A stretch of 64,000 bases of DNA from Paramacrobiotus metropolitanus (lineage: Eukaryota; Tardigrada; Eutardigrada; Parachela; Macrobiotidae): assembly GCF_019649055.1 (NCBI RefSeq), contig NW_026570343.1, positions 248,001 through 312,000 of the forward strand. Direction: 5' to 3'. The translations under genes and the position numbers were made by a program. Below the pieces are notes generated by a model that made no database searches, was not told the DNA's origin, and saw only the letters and a program-made list of their open reading frames with translations. Of this stretch, positions 33,300 through 44,369 are shown piece after piece. Numbering within the stretch: position 1 is the first letter of the stretch; every line of letters starts with the position of its first letter.

Positions 33300-35290
33300 T
33301 ATAGGTGTACTAAACTAACCTTGTCATGCAATGTACTGCGTTGTTACCGCGAAGAAATTCTTATCGATATTGATGCGTTTGTCAGAAATTCGACCCACAA
33401 AAACGTTCTCATATGACAATTACAGAGGAGCATACAAAACTAATTCATTTATCGCCCCACCCTCATCGGTATCCCATTGTTACTGGCGTCTGAACGGCCA
33501 TGTCCTGCATTGTTACAACTTACCACGAATAAATCCTTATGGATATTAATGTGTGGGTCAGCACTCCGTCCCCTTAAAGGACGTCCTACGGCGTTTACAG
33601 AGAAGTCTAAAAAATGTCCGAGAAAATTGGTCACTTCGGACAAAATTAGGCTTTTAGTCTTATGCTAGAAAATTAAGCTTCTAGCCTTACGCCAAAGATT
33701 AGTAATCCAGCAACCCGAAGACCTGAAACGGTAGCAGCAAGATCGGCCAGCCGTAACCCGCTGCAAACAGACTATTTGCCGACAACATTCTCATACCCAA
33801 TTGGTATCCCGAAATGTACTAACGCACTCGATAAAACCCCTCGAAAGAATAAGAAACCGAAAAATTTTCGACGTGGACCGGCACGTACGTTGTGCGTAAA
33901 CAAAATCGTTTCCTCCTTCCTCCGCACCCGGACAATGGGGAGTGTGACAAGTCGCCGCAGTTTAATTCGACGCGCGACTTTTCGCCGGGAAGGCATTCGC
34001 CGCGGAATGTACGGACGCTGGGACATTTCGGTTTGGTACATATCACTTCGAGACATCTTGCCTTTGCGATATTTTGACGCGAGACCTTTGGCCGCGAATA
34101 ATTCACCACAAACAAAAATTTCACGCTTAGTTTTCACAAGTTTTTCAAATTTTCTTCTTAGGTTTTCCCGTTCCCCTTACGTTTTCTTGGGCTTCTTATG
34201 TTTTCTTATGTTTTACTAGGTTTCTTTCTTGTGTTTTTCTTGTTTTTCTTTTGCTATGTCTTATATTTTCTTGTTTTCTTGGGTGCCTTTATGTTTTGTT
34301 AAGTTTATTTTTTTTATATTATGTTTTCTTTGATTTAACGTATTTGTGGAATTGGTGGAATGTTTGTTCGAAGGATCAGCCTCGCGTCAAATTTTCTCGG
34401 CGTCGTACGGCATCGCGGCGAAGTGTCTCACGTCAAGATGTCCTGTCGACTAATCGTTCCGTGATGGATTGTCGCGAGGCGAGTAGACCTTGCGGCGGGA
34501 AGTCTGCGAACAAATGTCCTGCGACGAATCGTCCTCCATGAAATGTCGCGGTGCCTCCGACAATCCGTCACCCGGTTGTCGAATCTACATGTTTACGCCT
34601 TTATGGTAAAATGAACTTTCCAGAACAGCAAAGTGTCGGTGAGCACCCGGACATAGATTTAAAAAAAAATATTTCACGCAGGCAGTGTGAGGAGAATGTC
34701 CTTGGATTATTCACGAAAAGCCTTTCCGTGTAAACGTATGGAAGCGGCTGTTGGCTAGTTCCCGGAAAACTTTGATGATGGTGCACCACGGGCCATGCAA
34801 CCCGGCAAACAAAGGGCGCGCTGCATTTGCATAGCCAGAGCACTTCAGAATTGACGGCCGGGTATGTGACTGCTGTGGGTAACCGGCTTCGCATCGTTGT
34901 AAACAGCCAACGGAAACAAGATTCCGTACACCCTCCCACAAGGTCAACCGGGCGGCCCCTAGCATTCGGATAAATTAGTTTTGTATCCCAGGGATACCAA
35001 TGGGCGCGATAAATAAAAACTTTTTGTTGGCTTTACTGGCTACTTTGTAATTGCCATAAGGCGACATTTTTGTTGGTCGAGCGGACTGCCACCAAATGCA
35101 TCAAAATCGATAAGTATTTCGTTGCGGTAACAATGCAGTACATTGCATGACAAGGTTATACTAGTATAAGGTTAAAAAGAAAGAAGCAGCAACACAAATG
35201 TCGAATTGAAAATTATTATAAAGAGCCAAGCCATAGCAGATTCGCTGCCAAGTCTTCCATTTTGATAACGGCGTTATCGGGTGCCGATGT
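33300..35290. other. Gene-poor stretch, T-rich tract and short repeats
   Basis: Two diverged direct copies of a 50-bp stretch (around ttcttatcgatattgatg and ccttatggatattaatg) lie at about 33340-33405 and 33510-33575. Positions 34140-34340 are T-rich with repeated TTTTCTTATG-like words. Positions 33940-34080 and 34380-34560 share gtcgcg, atgtcc and gcgacgaa words, perhaps a diverged foldback. No exon is supported. Confidence 0.4.
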
Positions 35291-35297
35291 ACGGACG

Positions 35298-36234
35298 TCA
35301 CCATATGGTTCCATTTTCTCTAACATCCGGACAAGCGTTGCGCTGGCGGCACGGGATGTAGGTTCCATTAGGGATAGTCGCAACTGGCTCTTTCGTGCAC
35401 GGATCCTCTATAACCACCCAAACAGTGTTTGATTGCTCTTTCAATAAAAATTATAGTATAACTATACGGCACAACATATATTCTGCTTTAAAATCGAATC
35501 TTAATAGAAGACTTACGTGGTAGTCAACTAAGCACAACTGCAGTCTGTTGTCTTAATATTAATTATAAGCGTTATCAATCAAAACGTCCCCAAAGTCTTT
35601 GAATTCCGACGAATAAAAAGCATTAGCTTTCGAAGAATGCAATTGTAATTATGAAAGTATCTGTAACTCAGACTTAGGAAACAATTGGCAGGAAAACAGG
35701 TGCTACGTAATATCGCTTCACAGAGACAGGGGATATAGGAGAGACGTGCGTACCTTGCCATATCTCGCCAGCCGTATGGTAACGATCCTTGGGGAGTTCC
35801 GTTTGGTTCACAGGTGACAGATGGAAGCGGTACGGCAGGACGTCGCGGATGGTGCGATTGTTCATCCAGGCCCAGTGGTGGGCGAAGCAGCACTGCGACT
35901 GCACAAAGTCACTGTCCTTGTATCCCGCCCGGCAGTTACGGCAGTGAGGATCGCCGTCCACGGGGCACCTCTTCTCCCCCGGCTTGAGTGTGTCATCATA
36001 ATCTTCGTCAAATATGATTATTTGGCCAATACCTGGGTCGGACAAGCCTGCAGAGGCGACTGCGGCGTACTGGTAATCATGATTAATTTTCCCATCAGGA
36101 TGCGGTTCTTCGATGCGGACAAATTGCGGGATGCCGGCCGGTTGGCCTCCAGGGATGGTAAACTTAACATCGTCGCCGTGGGCTGTTGAAAACGAGACCA
36201 GTCCAGTTAAACACAGTAACAAAACACCAAACAT
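35298..36234 (-). CDS. Secreted CCF-HHWAW family protein, copy C (two exons)
   Basis: Exon 1 is 36234-35754 and exon 2 is 35407-35298, with donor AAG|GTACGC, acceptor GGTTATAG|AG and phase 1, giving 196 residues. A signal peptide (MFGVLLLCLTGLVSFSTAHG) is followed by CPVDGDPHCRNC and QCCFAHHWAWMNNR, then LPYRFHLSPV. Exon 2 reads EDPCTKEPVATIPNGTY and then IPCRQRNACPDV before its stop. Copies A and B lack the last two cysteines because they read PLSLRQ there. So copy C has a longer, more cysteine-rich tail shared with the orphan exon at 32424. A TATA box (TATAAAAA, 36314-36321) lies about 80 bp upstream. Probably secreted; function unknown. A read-through frame would end at 35674, but the conserved exon 2 argues for splicing. 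Confidence 0.85.
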
Positions 36235-36313
36235 TTGTCTTAGAACACGAATCTATTTATAAATGAAATGCTTCCTTCTCGGCGCGCGATGGAGTTCCAT
36301 TTGCAGTTAAGGC

Positions 36314-36321
36314 TTTTTATA
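36314..36321 (-). promoter_or_regulatory. TATA box of secreted-family copy C
   Basis: TATAAAAA on the minus strand lies about 80 bp upstream of the start at 36234, matching the layout of copy B. Confidence 0.5.
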
Positions 36322-36731
36322 TCGGTGGCTTTGGCTGGTGTTGTACATTCGTCAGCGTTTCCACGAACTAGGCACCTTCCATCCCAGGTACCGCATACCA
36401 CACGTAATCCAAGAAATTCACTGGTAACACTGAAAGTTTGGAGTGTTTTTCCTACTTTCATGTCAGTGTCTGCACCGAAATTTTGCTAACTTCATAAGTG
36501 CTTACGTGAACACTTGAGCGCAAGCCCGTAAAATTGTTCAATGGCTGGTAGGAAAATTGTTCAGTGGCTGGTATGTTGTCGGGCTTTGGCCACTGATCAT
36601 AATTTATAATTATATGGGTTTTAATAAATAAACTTCAGCACCAGTGTGAAATATTGGCACAGTCACGCAGAATCCATTTCCTACTAGGAAACCTCGCGCA
36701 AACTGCGCTGTCTGCGTAGAATAAATCAGCG

Positions 36732-37076
36732 ATGGATTCCCGTATACCGAAAATACAATTATACAAACTCATAAAAAATATCTGCAAATGTAGAGAGGGT
36801 TCACAGCGTGGTTTTGATGAACTAAATACTCCGCTAATAGTAGAAAACAAAAATAAAAGACGATCACGATTCGATCAGTTTTGTTTACTGATATCGCTCT
36901 GCACTGTTCAGTCTGTTCTACACCTTGCTCATGCTTTACTGGCAGTTAAGTTCGTGCTCATAGCAGTCATTAGCAGACTACAGTTTTTTCGATATTCGAA
37001 CATTCTGCGTAAACATGGTTACGCTCAGCTGACTACAAAGACTGATCTCACGCTTGGATGTTTTAAAAACAGCTGA
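36732..37076 (+). other. Open frame of 114 codons, unassigned
   Basis: The frame starts MDSRIPKIQLYKLIKNICKC and has one hydrophobic stretch (LLISLCTVQSVLHLAHALLA, then VKFVLIAVI). It could be a receptor first exon, but no donor or partner exon was found. The surrounding DNA (36500-37430) shows nothing else. Confidence 0.18.
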
Positions 37077-37432
37077 ACTCAGTTTTCCGGCAACATGCCG
37101 TTCACATGTGCAGTTTTCAAACTTGGATTTGTTTCCAGATCAATCATCAAGCAAACATTGCTTGCGGATTGTTCAAGTACAGCTCGATAATTATTTGAAC
37201 TATATTATTGCCTTTAATCGTAATGGTCTTTTTTTAAATAGCAGTCTGTCCGACTAACAATCTCCTAATTCGGCGACCGGTCAACCGCTATTGCCCTGCC
37301 GGGTCTGCCCAGTTAAACAATATACGACTGATTTTATTCGGCTTCGGCCAGCATACATAACAAACCGCCTGCGCAGGTTTACACTAATTAAAAGCATCAA
37401 ACTTTTAAACATTAAAAAAAACATCCGAAATC

Positions 37433-37646
37433 GTTAGTGTCACGCATGATCTTGGGACGTGCCTTAAGTGAGCCCAAAACAGCCGCTGCATTTCCACGGA
37501 CTACCGTTAAAAAGGCGGTAGACCGAGGTTCCCCGGTAACTTCACGAATCTTTCTGCCGACGAAACGGATCAGCTCGGCGAAAGGCGTTCCGAAAGTCCC
37601 GAACGTCTCGACTGCCAGCGGGTAAAACAGATATCCGATGTCTTCG
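37433..37646 (-). pseudogene. Remnant of a retroelement endonuclease C-terminus
   Basis: On the minus strand the frame reads YLFYPLAVETFGTFGTPF, then LIRFVGRKIREVTGEPRS and VVRGNAAAVLGS. The order (aromatic-V-E, GRxIxxxTG, RGNAxxVLGS) matches the ends at 41314-41560 and 2611-2883 but is more distant, so it is a separate family member. Only about 70 codons remain. Nothing else is supported between 37650 and 38700. Confidence 0.65.
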
Positions 37647-38719
37647 ATAAAATCGTAACAATATTCAAATTACCGTTAAACGTTAAACAATATTCAGGAC
37701 GTTAAACCATATTCAAATTATCTTTCAATATTCAGGTTTTTTTTAGCTTTACGCACACCAGCGAAATAGCTCTGAAATCACCTAAGCGCTACAAAATCGT
37801 GTTGCATTCTTTCTTGCACCGTTTACCGTTTGACGTCAGAAACTGTTTTCCTGAGTGTCTCGTCTGCTGCTCCGCGAGCTCCGTTCGCGCCGCAGCTCGG
37901 CGTCGCCTTCGGGTCCGCCTTCTGTCAACTGTTCTAGCACTAGCGGGGTCTTTCTGGCCGGAATTTTTTTCCAAAATTCCTAAATTTGTGGTTGGTGTTG
38001 TCCAAATAAGATTATTATATCCGTTTAATTTGCGTATTTAGAATGTATGTTACTTGTGTTCCAGGCAAAATTTTTCCAAGTTTCAAGGTCAAAGTCGCCT
38101 TGACATAGGGTCGGAGCGTTTGCGGCATCCGGCCGGCACGATTCTGGTTAGACGTATTCAAAACAAAAGTCATGTGACCCAGTTCAGGACCACGGCAACT
38201 AACTAACTAACTGACCGATCTAACTATGGCATCAGTTGTTTTCAAAATTTCTTGATTTGAGAGATCTCCAGACTGTGGGAGGCAGCGCGCAGTACTCCCT
38301 TTCAAAACGTATTCCCGCACCGTTTTTATGGAGCCGTCAACGCGTGGTCAGTTTCAGTCAGGCTTACAGATACTCTTAAAAATTTCATGTTTTCTATAGG
38401 TGGTCATTCTGAATTTTGATTTTTTCTAGAAAGCATCGTTCGAAAAATTGTTTTAGTGTATAGGAAACTGTATGCACCGTAGTAAATAAGTGCCGAGTGC
38501 GGGGTCTTTGTATGAATTACACCACCGAACGACGGGTAGAAAAACAGTGACGTTGCCTTGAAGTTTAAACTTTAACCCACCCCCACGCCCAACCACCCCC
38601 ACGGGATACGGGTGAAATTTTTGGCGAAAGTTCTATCTTGAAATTTATGGATGATCCCAATATTAGCTAATGCGTTAAAATAATGATAATACATATTAAG
38701 AAAAAGATCCGAAACGGTA

Positions 38720-38818
38720 TATCGCCATGTTGTAGCTGTTGAATCAGAATGTTTTGCCAACTGCCCGCCACCATTGCCATGCACATTGTACCGCAAATTA
38801 TTCAAAAATGTTGAAATA
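38720..38818. repeat. Dispersed 100-bp repeat, copy 1
   Basis: It matches 45076-45175 in the same orientation (shared blocks ccatgttgtagctg / catgctgtagccg, tgaatcagaatg and taccgcaaatta). Neither copy codes or has clear ends. Confidence 0.55.
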
Positions 38819-38974
38819 ACAGTAAAATTTAAGTGTATTTCCCATTACCCTGTTTGTTGATTGTACCAACCTGATAAACGCATCACACTTCACTTTATTC
38901 GAAATATATCAACAACACAACTTGGGGTACAAAAGGGCACAGTAGTGCCGACAAACAACACGGTGCGCACCGCC

Positions 38975-39951
38975 CTAACGACGCCAAAATCCCTCCAAGT
39001 CGGCCGCGACAGTTTTGGCAAAACGGGAGCGGAGGTCAGGAGCGCGACCAGCGTATCGTTCAGAACAGTTGCTGGCCCAGGTTCCCTGCGCTTTTAGCTC
39101 TTCGGCGGTTACTCCGGCGGCGAGGGGCAAAGGTGGTACCTCCCCTGCGGAAACTGTGTGGGGTTGTACCCGGCGGCTTTGAGCGTCCGCTTCAGGAAGT
39201 ACTGAAACTTTCCTGCTGCGAGTGGTTGTACCTTCCCGTTTGCGGCAACATGCGAGAAAGCGCAAGGATGCTGAAAACGGCTTATTTTACTGTAATAAGC
39301 TAAAACCGTATGGACTGGGCACAGCGGTGAGTCCCGAATCGTCGGTATTGGTAGTGTAACCAAAGCGGCGGCATGAACGCGGGTTTTAATGGCTGGGACG
39401 GTTACACTAAGGCCACCCGGTGTAAAATGTATCCCATTAACGCGTAGGAATTTGGTGTTCTTGAAATAAGGAAGCAGGTTGCTTTTCTGAAGCAGAGAAA
39501 AGAAAGCAATCAGAGCGGCTGCCCAGAAGGGCTTACGGAAACGCCTTGGCAAGATCGTTAAGTGTCCTTTGATTTTGCACAGCATTTCGGGCGTGATCGA
39601 AAGTCTGGCGATGGGGGTTAATGCTTTGTTGCGCTGGATACCGCGTAGTGTTTGCTGTATGCGGAAACGGGAAAGGTCTGTAGCCTGCAGCCCTTTGCGA
39701 TGGTGCAGAGAAATAACGCTAGCGAGGTAGTTCCGAATCGAGAAATATTGCATTTTTTGCGAAGGATGGGCGATAAAGCGGCATAGCGTTTTAGTGCTTG
39801 CGGGACATGGGCGGGCTGAAATGTTTTTGCAGAAGTACTGGTATATCACTGGAGGTACTGGTACTGGTATACTGGTACTGGTATATGTACTGGAGTCTTC
39901 CACTGGCTCTTTCTGGTACGCAGAGATGAGGGTGCTAGTGAGGTTTTCCAC
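38975..39951 (-). pseudogene. Tyrosine recombinase of the DIRS-type element
   Basis: The frame at 39951-39109 has an N-terminal helical region (MQYFSIRNYLASVISLHHRK) and the catalytic domain (RKPFWAAALIAFFSLLQKSN, where the usual GxxR.GE is altered). The C-terminal part, KAQGTWASNCSERYAG with the likely nucleophile Tyr, lies in another frame (to 38975), so a shift occurs near 39130. The HxxR box is poorly kept. A GGTACT microsatellite (about 39833-39893) sits in the N-terminal coding region. It is inactive as read. Confidence 0.75.
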
Positions 39952-40049
39952 AATTTTCGCAGCCGTTTATCCAGCTTGCGCGTTTGGATACCTGTAGATC
40001 AACTGCACGCAGTATAGCACATGGAAAGTCAGGAAAGGCGGGGTGGTTT

Positions 40050-41000
40050 CCGGCAAAAACTTTGTCTAAAAGGTGCGGTTCGGTTGTGGCGCGGCTCATG
40101 GCGCCAGCTATAACGTTCTCTTTCCCAGGAAGGTAAGAAGCGCATACGCGGAAATTATAAGCAACCGAGGCGTAAAATATGTTTTAGCCACCATAAGGCA
40201 GGTGGATTTTTCGGGGAAGCGCGAATAAAAAACGACACCGTTTGAGTATTGTCAGACTCCTTGACTACACGGAAGTTAAGGCGGCCCACCAGTTGTTGCA
40301 ACTCTTTTTTGGTGACCTTGTTGCGGCTGAGCAGTAAATCTGTCTCCTTTTGGATGGTCTGCAGCTTGTCCTGTGGCAGTTCTATTGTCAACTGTACGCA
40401 GTATGATGCCTATGAAGCGGATGCGGGTAGTGGGGGAAATCACTTTCTCCCAGTTTATAGCAAATCTCAGGTCCGTTAAAGTGCTTATGAAACATTCCAA
40501 GGCGGTGTTACATTGGTCGGCTGTTTCTCCATTCACCAGAAAGTCATCAAGATAGCAAACTATTTTGTGACCTTTGCGGCGAACAAAGCGCGCGATTGCG
40601 GAGGATAACCGGAAGAAAATAAATGGCGCTAAAGAGAGTCCAAAACACAGAAAAACACAGAAAGGAAAATTTGTCAGGAAAATATGCGAGTTTAGGTTGT
40701 CGGCTATCGGTTGACTGTAATCGGTAACTGGGCGAAACTTGTCTGAGCCGAATTTCTGGACTGCGCCGATTGCATGCACGCGCGTGGGTTTCGAGGGGGA
40801 AAAGGAAATTTTGCCTTCAGATATTTCATTACGGAACAAGGCGTCAAGATATAGTTTAGCTTTTGCGGATAGTGCGCTGTCGTAGTAATGGCATTATGCT
40901 GCGGCTATCTGGCTGGCATCTTCTACAAGTTTACAACCGAAGGCCAGGCCGTTCAGGATAAAATCTCTGTCGTTATCAGACGCAAAATTGTGCTCCAGTT
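40050..41000 (-). pseudogene. RT/RNase H of the DIRS-type element
   Basis: RT runs from NDRDFILNGLAFGCKL through KFRPVTDYSQPI, LSLAPFIFFRLSS and the catalytic VCYLDDFLVNGET to RFIGIIL. After a frame change near 40390, IELPQDKLQTI and KELQQLVGRLNF give the RT-RNase H link. LPGKENVIAGAMSR near 40110 is the end of RNase H, so most of RNase H is lost. A TAA near 40905 interrupts the N-terminal part. YLDD and PxxDKL are typical of DIRS/Ngaro RT. Confidence 0.78.
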
Positions 41001-41313
41001 ATTCATTTTTCTAGTCAAGGAACAACGTTGAAACGGGTCGTCATTAACTTCAAAATCTCCCTCATGCAACATTTTGTTTCATAATATAAGGTTACGAACA
41101 TACATGCTGTCGTGTATGAAGCTCATTCTTATACGCGAAAATAAGAAAACCATTTGAAATGAAAAGGCACAAGCTGCGATGAGAGAAAAACCACGTTATT
41201 AATGAGAAGTATGTCAGCTAACAATGGTGCTCATTTCTACTATTCAAAGGTAACACCGTAACCCTCAAAAATCAACAAGCATGAAACAATCATCCGCGGC
41301 AGATACACCCCAA

Positions 41314-42117
41314 TCACAACAAGAAAAACTCTTCTATACTGTCCTGCTCGGGAATCGTGCCCATAACGCATATCGCATTCCCGCGCTGTATCTGTATAGA
41401 CAAACGCTGCCGAAAAAACTCTTTGGCGCGTTTCTGGCCAGTGGCAGATATTAGGCAGCTTCCAACCTTGTCCACAAGTTTCTTAGTGCCACCGCTCCAC
41501 GGTCCGTGAATCTCAAACGCCGCCGCAACAAAATCGTATCGTGGCATCAGCCAGCTGTGCTTCGATAACTTTCCCCTTTCGGCTTGCTCCGCTGCGGCTC
41601 CAGCATTCACGGAGGTGCGATCAATATAGGAGGCCGCGAGTGTGTCAACGCAGGTAACATCTACAGCCAGTGGTTTACCTCGTGCCCATGGTACTAGAGT
41701 GATGACGTCCGGCCTTTTGTTATCTTTACCCGACAGGCCCTTTGGCTCCATTCTGGCAGGAAAGCCCGCTGTCTTAAGGCCCCGGGCGATCTCACCGCTA
41801 ATACCGTCGTGCCTTGGCAGTCTTCCTGCTGAGCGCTTGCAGCGAAGTCCATGCCGGCCCAACTCATCAACTTGCATGCCGCATACGCAAACGTGAGGAG
41901 TAACAATAGGCGCTCCTAACCGTAAAGCGACGCTGATCCGGAAGGCCGTGTTGTCCAGTAGGTTTCCGAGACATGCAGCGGGAAGCGCGTGAATCCATAT
42001 ACCAGATTCGGGTACTGATACAGCTTTGAGATGCGCGACCTGGTCCAGTGATCCACGCAGTTGGGTTAATTCGGAGAAAGTCGCAAGTGTAGCGGGCGTG
42101 TCCCATGCTTTCTGCAC
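41314..42117 (-). pseudogene. Cys/His finger + PD-(D/E)XK-like endonuclease fragment
   Basis: This 267-codon open frame has WIHALPAACLGNLLDNTAF, then a finger CVCGMQVDELGRHGLRC (C-x-C-x8-H-x3-C), then RHDGISGEI and RPDVITLVPWARGKPL with AVDVTCVDT. The (R)HD, PD and DVT order resembles the restriction-like endonuclease downstream of RT in R2/CRE/NeSL-type non-LTR elements. The end, RGNAICVMGTIPEQDSIEE, is shared with 2611-2883. No RT of its own precedes it. On its gag side the sequence stops at a 19-bp inverted pair (42174-42229). I infer a 5'-truncated non-LTR insertion, but a captured domain of the DIRS element is possible. Confidence 0.7.
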
Positions 42118-42173
42118 GTGACGAAGGCTTTCTGTTGGAAGTTCATCGGTCTTCGCTTGCAGTTTGTTTTCAG

Positions 42174-42229
42174 CATTTTACTGTAGCAGTATGGTGCTCA
42201 TGCTTTCAGCATACTGCTACAGTAAAATG
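42174..42229. repeat. Perfect 19-bp inverted pair with an 18-base loop
   Basis: CATTTTACTGTAGCAGTAT (42174-42192) and ATACTGCTACAGTAAAATG (42211-42229) form a strong hairpin exactly at the junction between the endonuclease fragment and gag of the DIRS-type element. It may be a tiny foldback or a junction signature. Confidence 0.7.
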
Positions 42230-42299
42230 AAAGGGCAGGCCAACGCGGATGCAGGATGTCTTCTCGGAGCGGATAATAGGCAGCCTGGCGATTGGGGTT

Positions 42300-43268
42300 T
42301 TAAGCAGTTCCGTTATTGCGACGCAGCTGTGGGCAGTTATTGCGACCATGACCCATTTGGTTGCATTTGTAGCACAGATGGCGGTAATTGCAACTAGCAC
42401 ACTCTCCCTTGTGGAAGCGACCGCAGATTGGGAGCAAATTGCCGGTACTGCACTGGCTACCGCTGGAGGTCGTGGCGGCGGGCTTAGCTGCAGCGTAAGG
42501 CATACCGTTATGGCAGGCGGTTTGGGAGTTAAAATGGCTTGAGGCAATGGTTTTGCGTTCAATGGCGTTGTCCAAATTCCACTTATGAGCCTTCGCTCGC
42601 TCGCGGAAGTCGTGGTCGAAGGCAAGGATGGCTTTGGCATAGTAATGGCGTCGCTTCTGTGCCAAGTACTCCAGGTAGCTGCATTACTCTTTGGCAACTT
42701 TGGCATGTATGGGTTTAGGCGAGTGCATGAGAGCTTTCAGGGTCTCCATACTTCCGGCCCAGAACTCGTCCAAGTTAATGTCAAAAGCACCAATTTTGCT
42801 CTTTGACTTGCCGTTGGCTCCAAGGCGGGCTTGGGCGAAAAGATGCGTATGCAGGCGGCGGGCTTTCGATTTTAAAATCTTATAGGACTTACCACTTGAG
42901 CCGCTGGAGGTGCTGGAAGAAGAGCTGGCCGAGGAGGAGGACGAACTACGCGACGATCCCGAGGAACTGGAGTGCGATGCTGAGCGAGAGCGGCGTTGTT
43001 TCTTTGCCTTGATCTCTCTTGCGCCGGAATCCGGTAGCACTTTGCGTTTTTGGCAAGCATGGCTGGTGACCTTTGAGATCACGGTGGAGTCTTTCTCAGA
43101 CGCTTGCAACTGCTTGATACGGGAGCGGTCGCCAATCTTCTGCACAGTTTGGTCCACTTCGGCTTGGGTAAGGAGAGCCAGGTGCTGTCTTTCCGTGATG
43201 TTATCCTCCTCGAGGGCATCGATGGTTTCCTTGCTTAGGCCGAGGTCAGACAGCGTCGGTACGGCTGG
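42300..43268 (-). pseudogene. Gag-like protein of the DIRS-type element
   Basis: The N-terminal part reads LSDLGLSKETIDALEEDNIT and ends a helical segment with DRSRIKQL. It is followed by a long SR/S-rich run (RRSRSASHSSSSGSSRS and more). After a TAA at 42684-42686 the same frame goes on with YLEYLAQKRRHYYAKAIL and finishes with CGRFHKGECASCNYRHLCYK and NQMGHGRNNC, the paired Cys/His knuckle seen in Gag of DIRS elements. The single TAA is probably a nonsense change in one ORF. Confidence 0.75.
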
Positions 43269-43356
43269 CTAGGCGCAGGCGGGGCGGTCTGATGGGGATA
43301 CAGCTGAAAATGGGCTGTCAGGCGGTCGGCAAGGTTGTTCTTGCTGTTCCTGCTAT

Positions 43357-44365
43357 GACATCAGCAATACAAAATGTTATTAGAATTCCAGGTTGCAGTT
43401 TATTTAACTGCGTTTCTGCTTACGGAATCTTTGCAGTATCCCCACTATGGTAGTTACCGTAATTATCGAATTTGAAGCCCCCCCCCAAAATACAAGCCCC
43501 CCCCCCGTAATTAGAGCCCACCCTAAGGTCGTTTGAAAGTTATAAGCCCCCCCCCCCGAAATAGAAGCCCATGGGCTTAATTAAATACCGTAAAGCCCAT
43601 ATTAAAAAATGCCAAAAAGCTGGTTTGAAAAATTGAAGCCCCCCCCCTAAATACAAGCCCATGCCCGTAATCGGAGCCCACCCCGTGGGTCATTTGAAAT
43701 ATTTGTAACCCTGGGCTTCTAATTCGATAAATACGGTATTATTCCAAGCAAAGAATCACTTTAGCAGAATGACAAAACATCCGAATTTTTATTATGACAA
43801 TACTGTTAGGGTGCATGTGCAATAAAGGTGCAGCGTGCTTCTTTTTCAGGTTCACCGCTTAGCTTAAACGGACGGCGAACAAACTAGCGGATTTGTCAGC
43901 AGCTATTCGTCTGCCGAACACTATATAACGTCCACCAACAATGCTGTCCGCTTCAAGTACAAGCCACAAGGAAAATTTTCTAAGTGAGGATATTACAACT
44001 TAATTTTAAGTCGCAAATGGAACTGTAAATAAACAATTACATTATTATGCGAAGAAACGCGAAACACTTGGCATTTGCTCCCCTTAATCACGTCGTAACT
44101 TGGCTATACATTTGCAGTAATTTGCAAGCTTAGTTCGTTCCATGGTACACCCTTATAGAATTTGTAATTAGCACTACGTTTAGTAAATGAACTTCCGGTT
44201 GAAAAGGCTGCAGTGCGCTGCAGATAGTTCGAACCGAATCAGTTTTTACTGGTAACACTGGTTACTTGTTAATGCAGCTTGGCAGCGACATTTCTATGGC
44301 TGTGATTCTGTATAACAACATACAATTTAAGCTTAGTTATGTTCCTTCTTTCGTATCTAGCATTA
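43357..44365. repeat. Segmental duplication, copy 1 (with MITE)
   Basis: It aligns in order with 47560-48295 (shared blocks ttccag.ttgcagtttatttaac, tgcatgtgcaataaagg, gcgaagaaacgcgaaac and cttggcagcgacatttctatgg). The copies differ by the 280-bp MITE at 43457-43736 and by small indels. No intact ORF is shared, so any gene in it is decayed. Confidence 0.85.
43457..43736. mobile_element. 280-bp poly-C MITE with TA target duplication
   Basis: The ends are CCGTAATTATCGAATTTGAAGCCC and an inverted, slightly diverged partner (GGGCTTCTAATTCGATAAATACGG). TA flanks both sides. The second duplication copy keeps the uninterrupted site (TA at 47670-47671), which proves insertion. Inside, runs of 8-13 C alternate with AAATACAAG and GAGCCCA words. 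A TA duplication fits Tc1/mariner-type mobilisation. No coding capacity. A partial relative is at about 56370-56460. Confidence 0.9.
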
Positions 44366-44369
44366 CAAG

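Larger units (their letters stand above)
38975..43355 (-). mobile_element. Decayed DIRS/Ngaro-type (tyrosine recombinase) retrotransposon
   Basis: Read on the minus strand the parts are gag (43268-42300), an endonuclease fragment (42117-41314), RT with an RNase H remnant (about 41000-40050) and tyrosine recombinase (39951-38975). RT plus recombinase is diagnostic of the DIRS order. Several stops and shifts break it. The endonuclease piece between gag and RT is foreign to the usual layout and probably a nested insertion. The gag-side boundary is near 43355, where the duplicated segment shared with 47560 begins. I found no matching terminal repeats, so the ends are approximate. Confidence 0.8.

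Noticed and set aside
33772-34219. Overlapping frames of 120-147 codons on both strands
   Set aside because: Both strands are open because of repeated GTCGCG-type words; no start, splice or domain evidence.
35579-35893. Alternative 104-codon frame opposite secreted-family copy C
   Set aside because: It is in a different phase of the same strand as a better-supported gene and ends in the intron.
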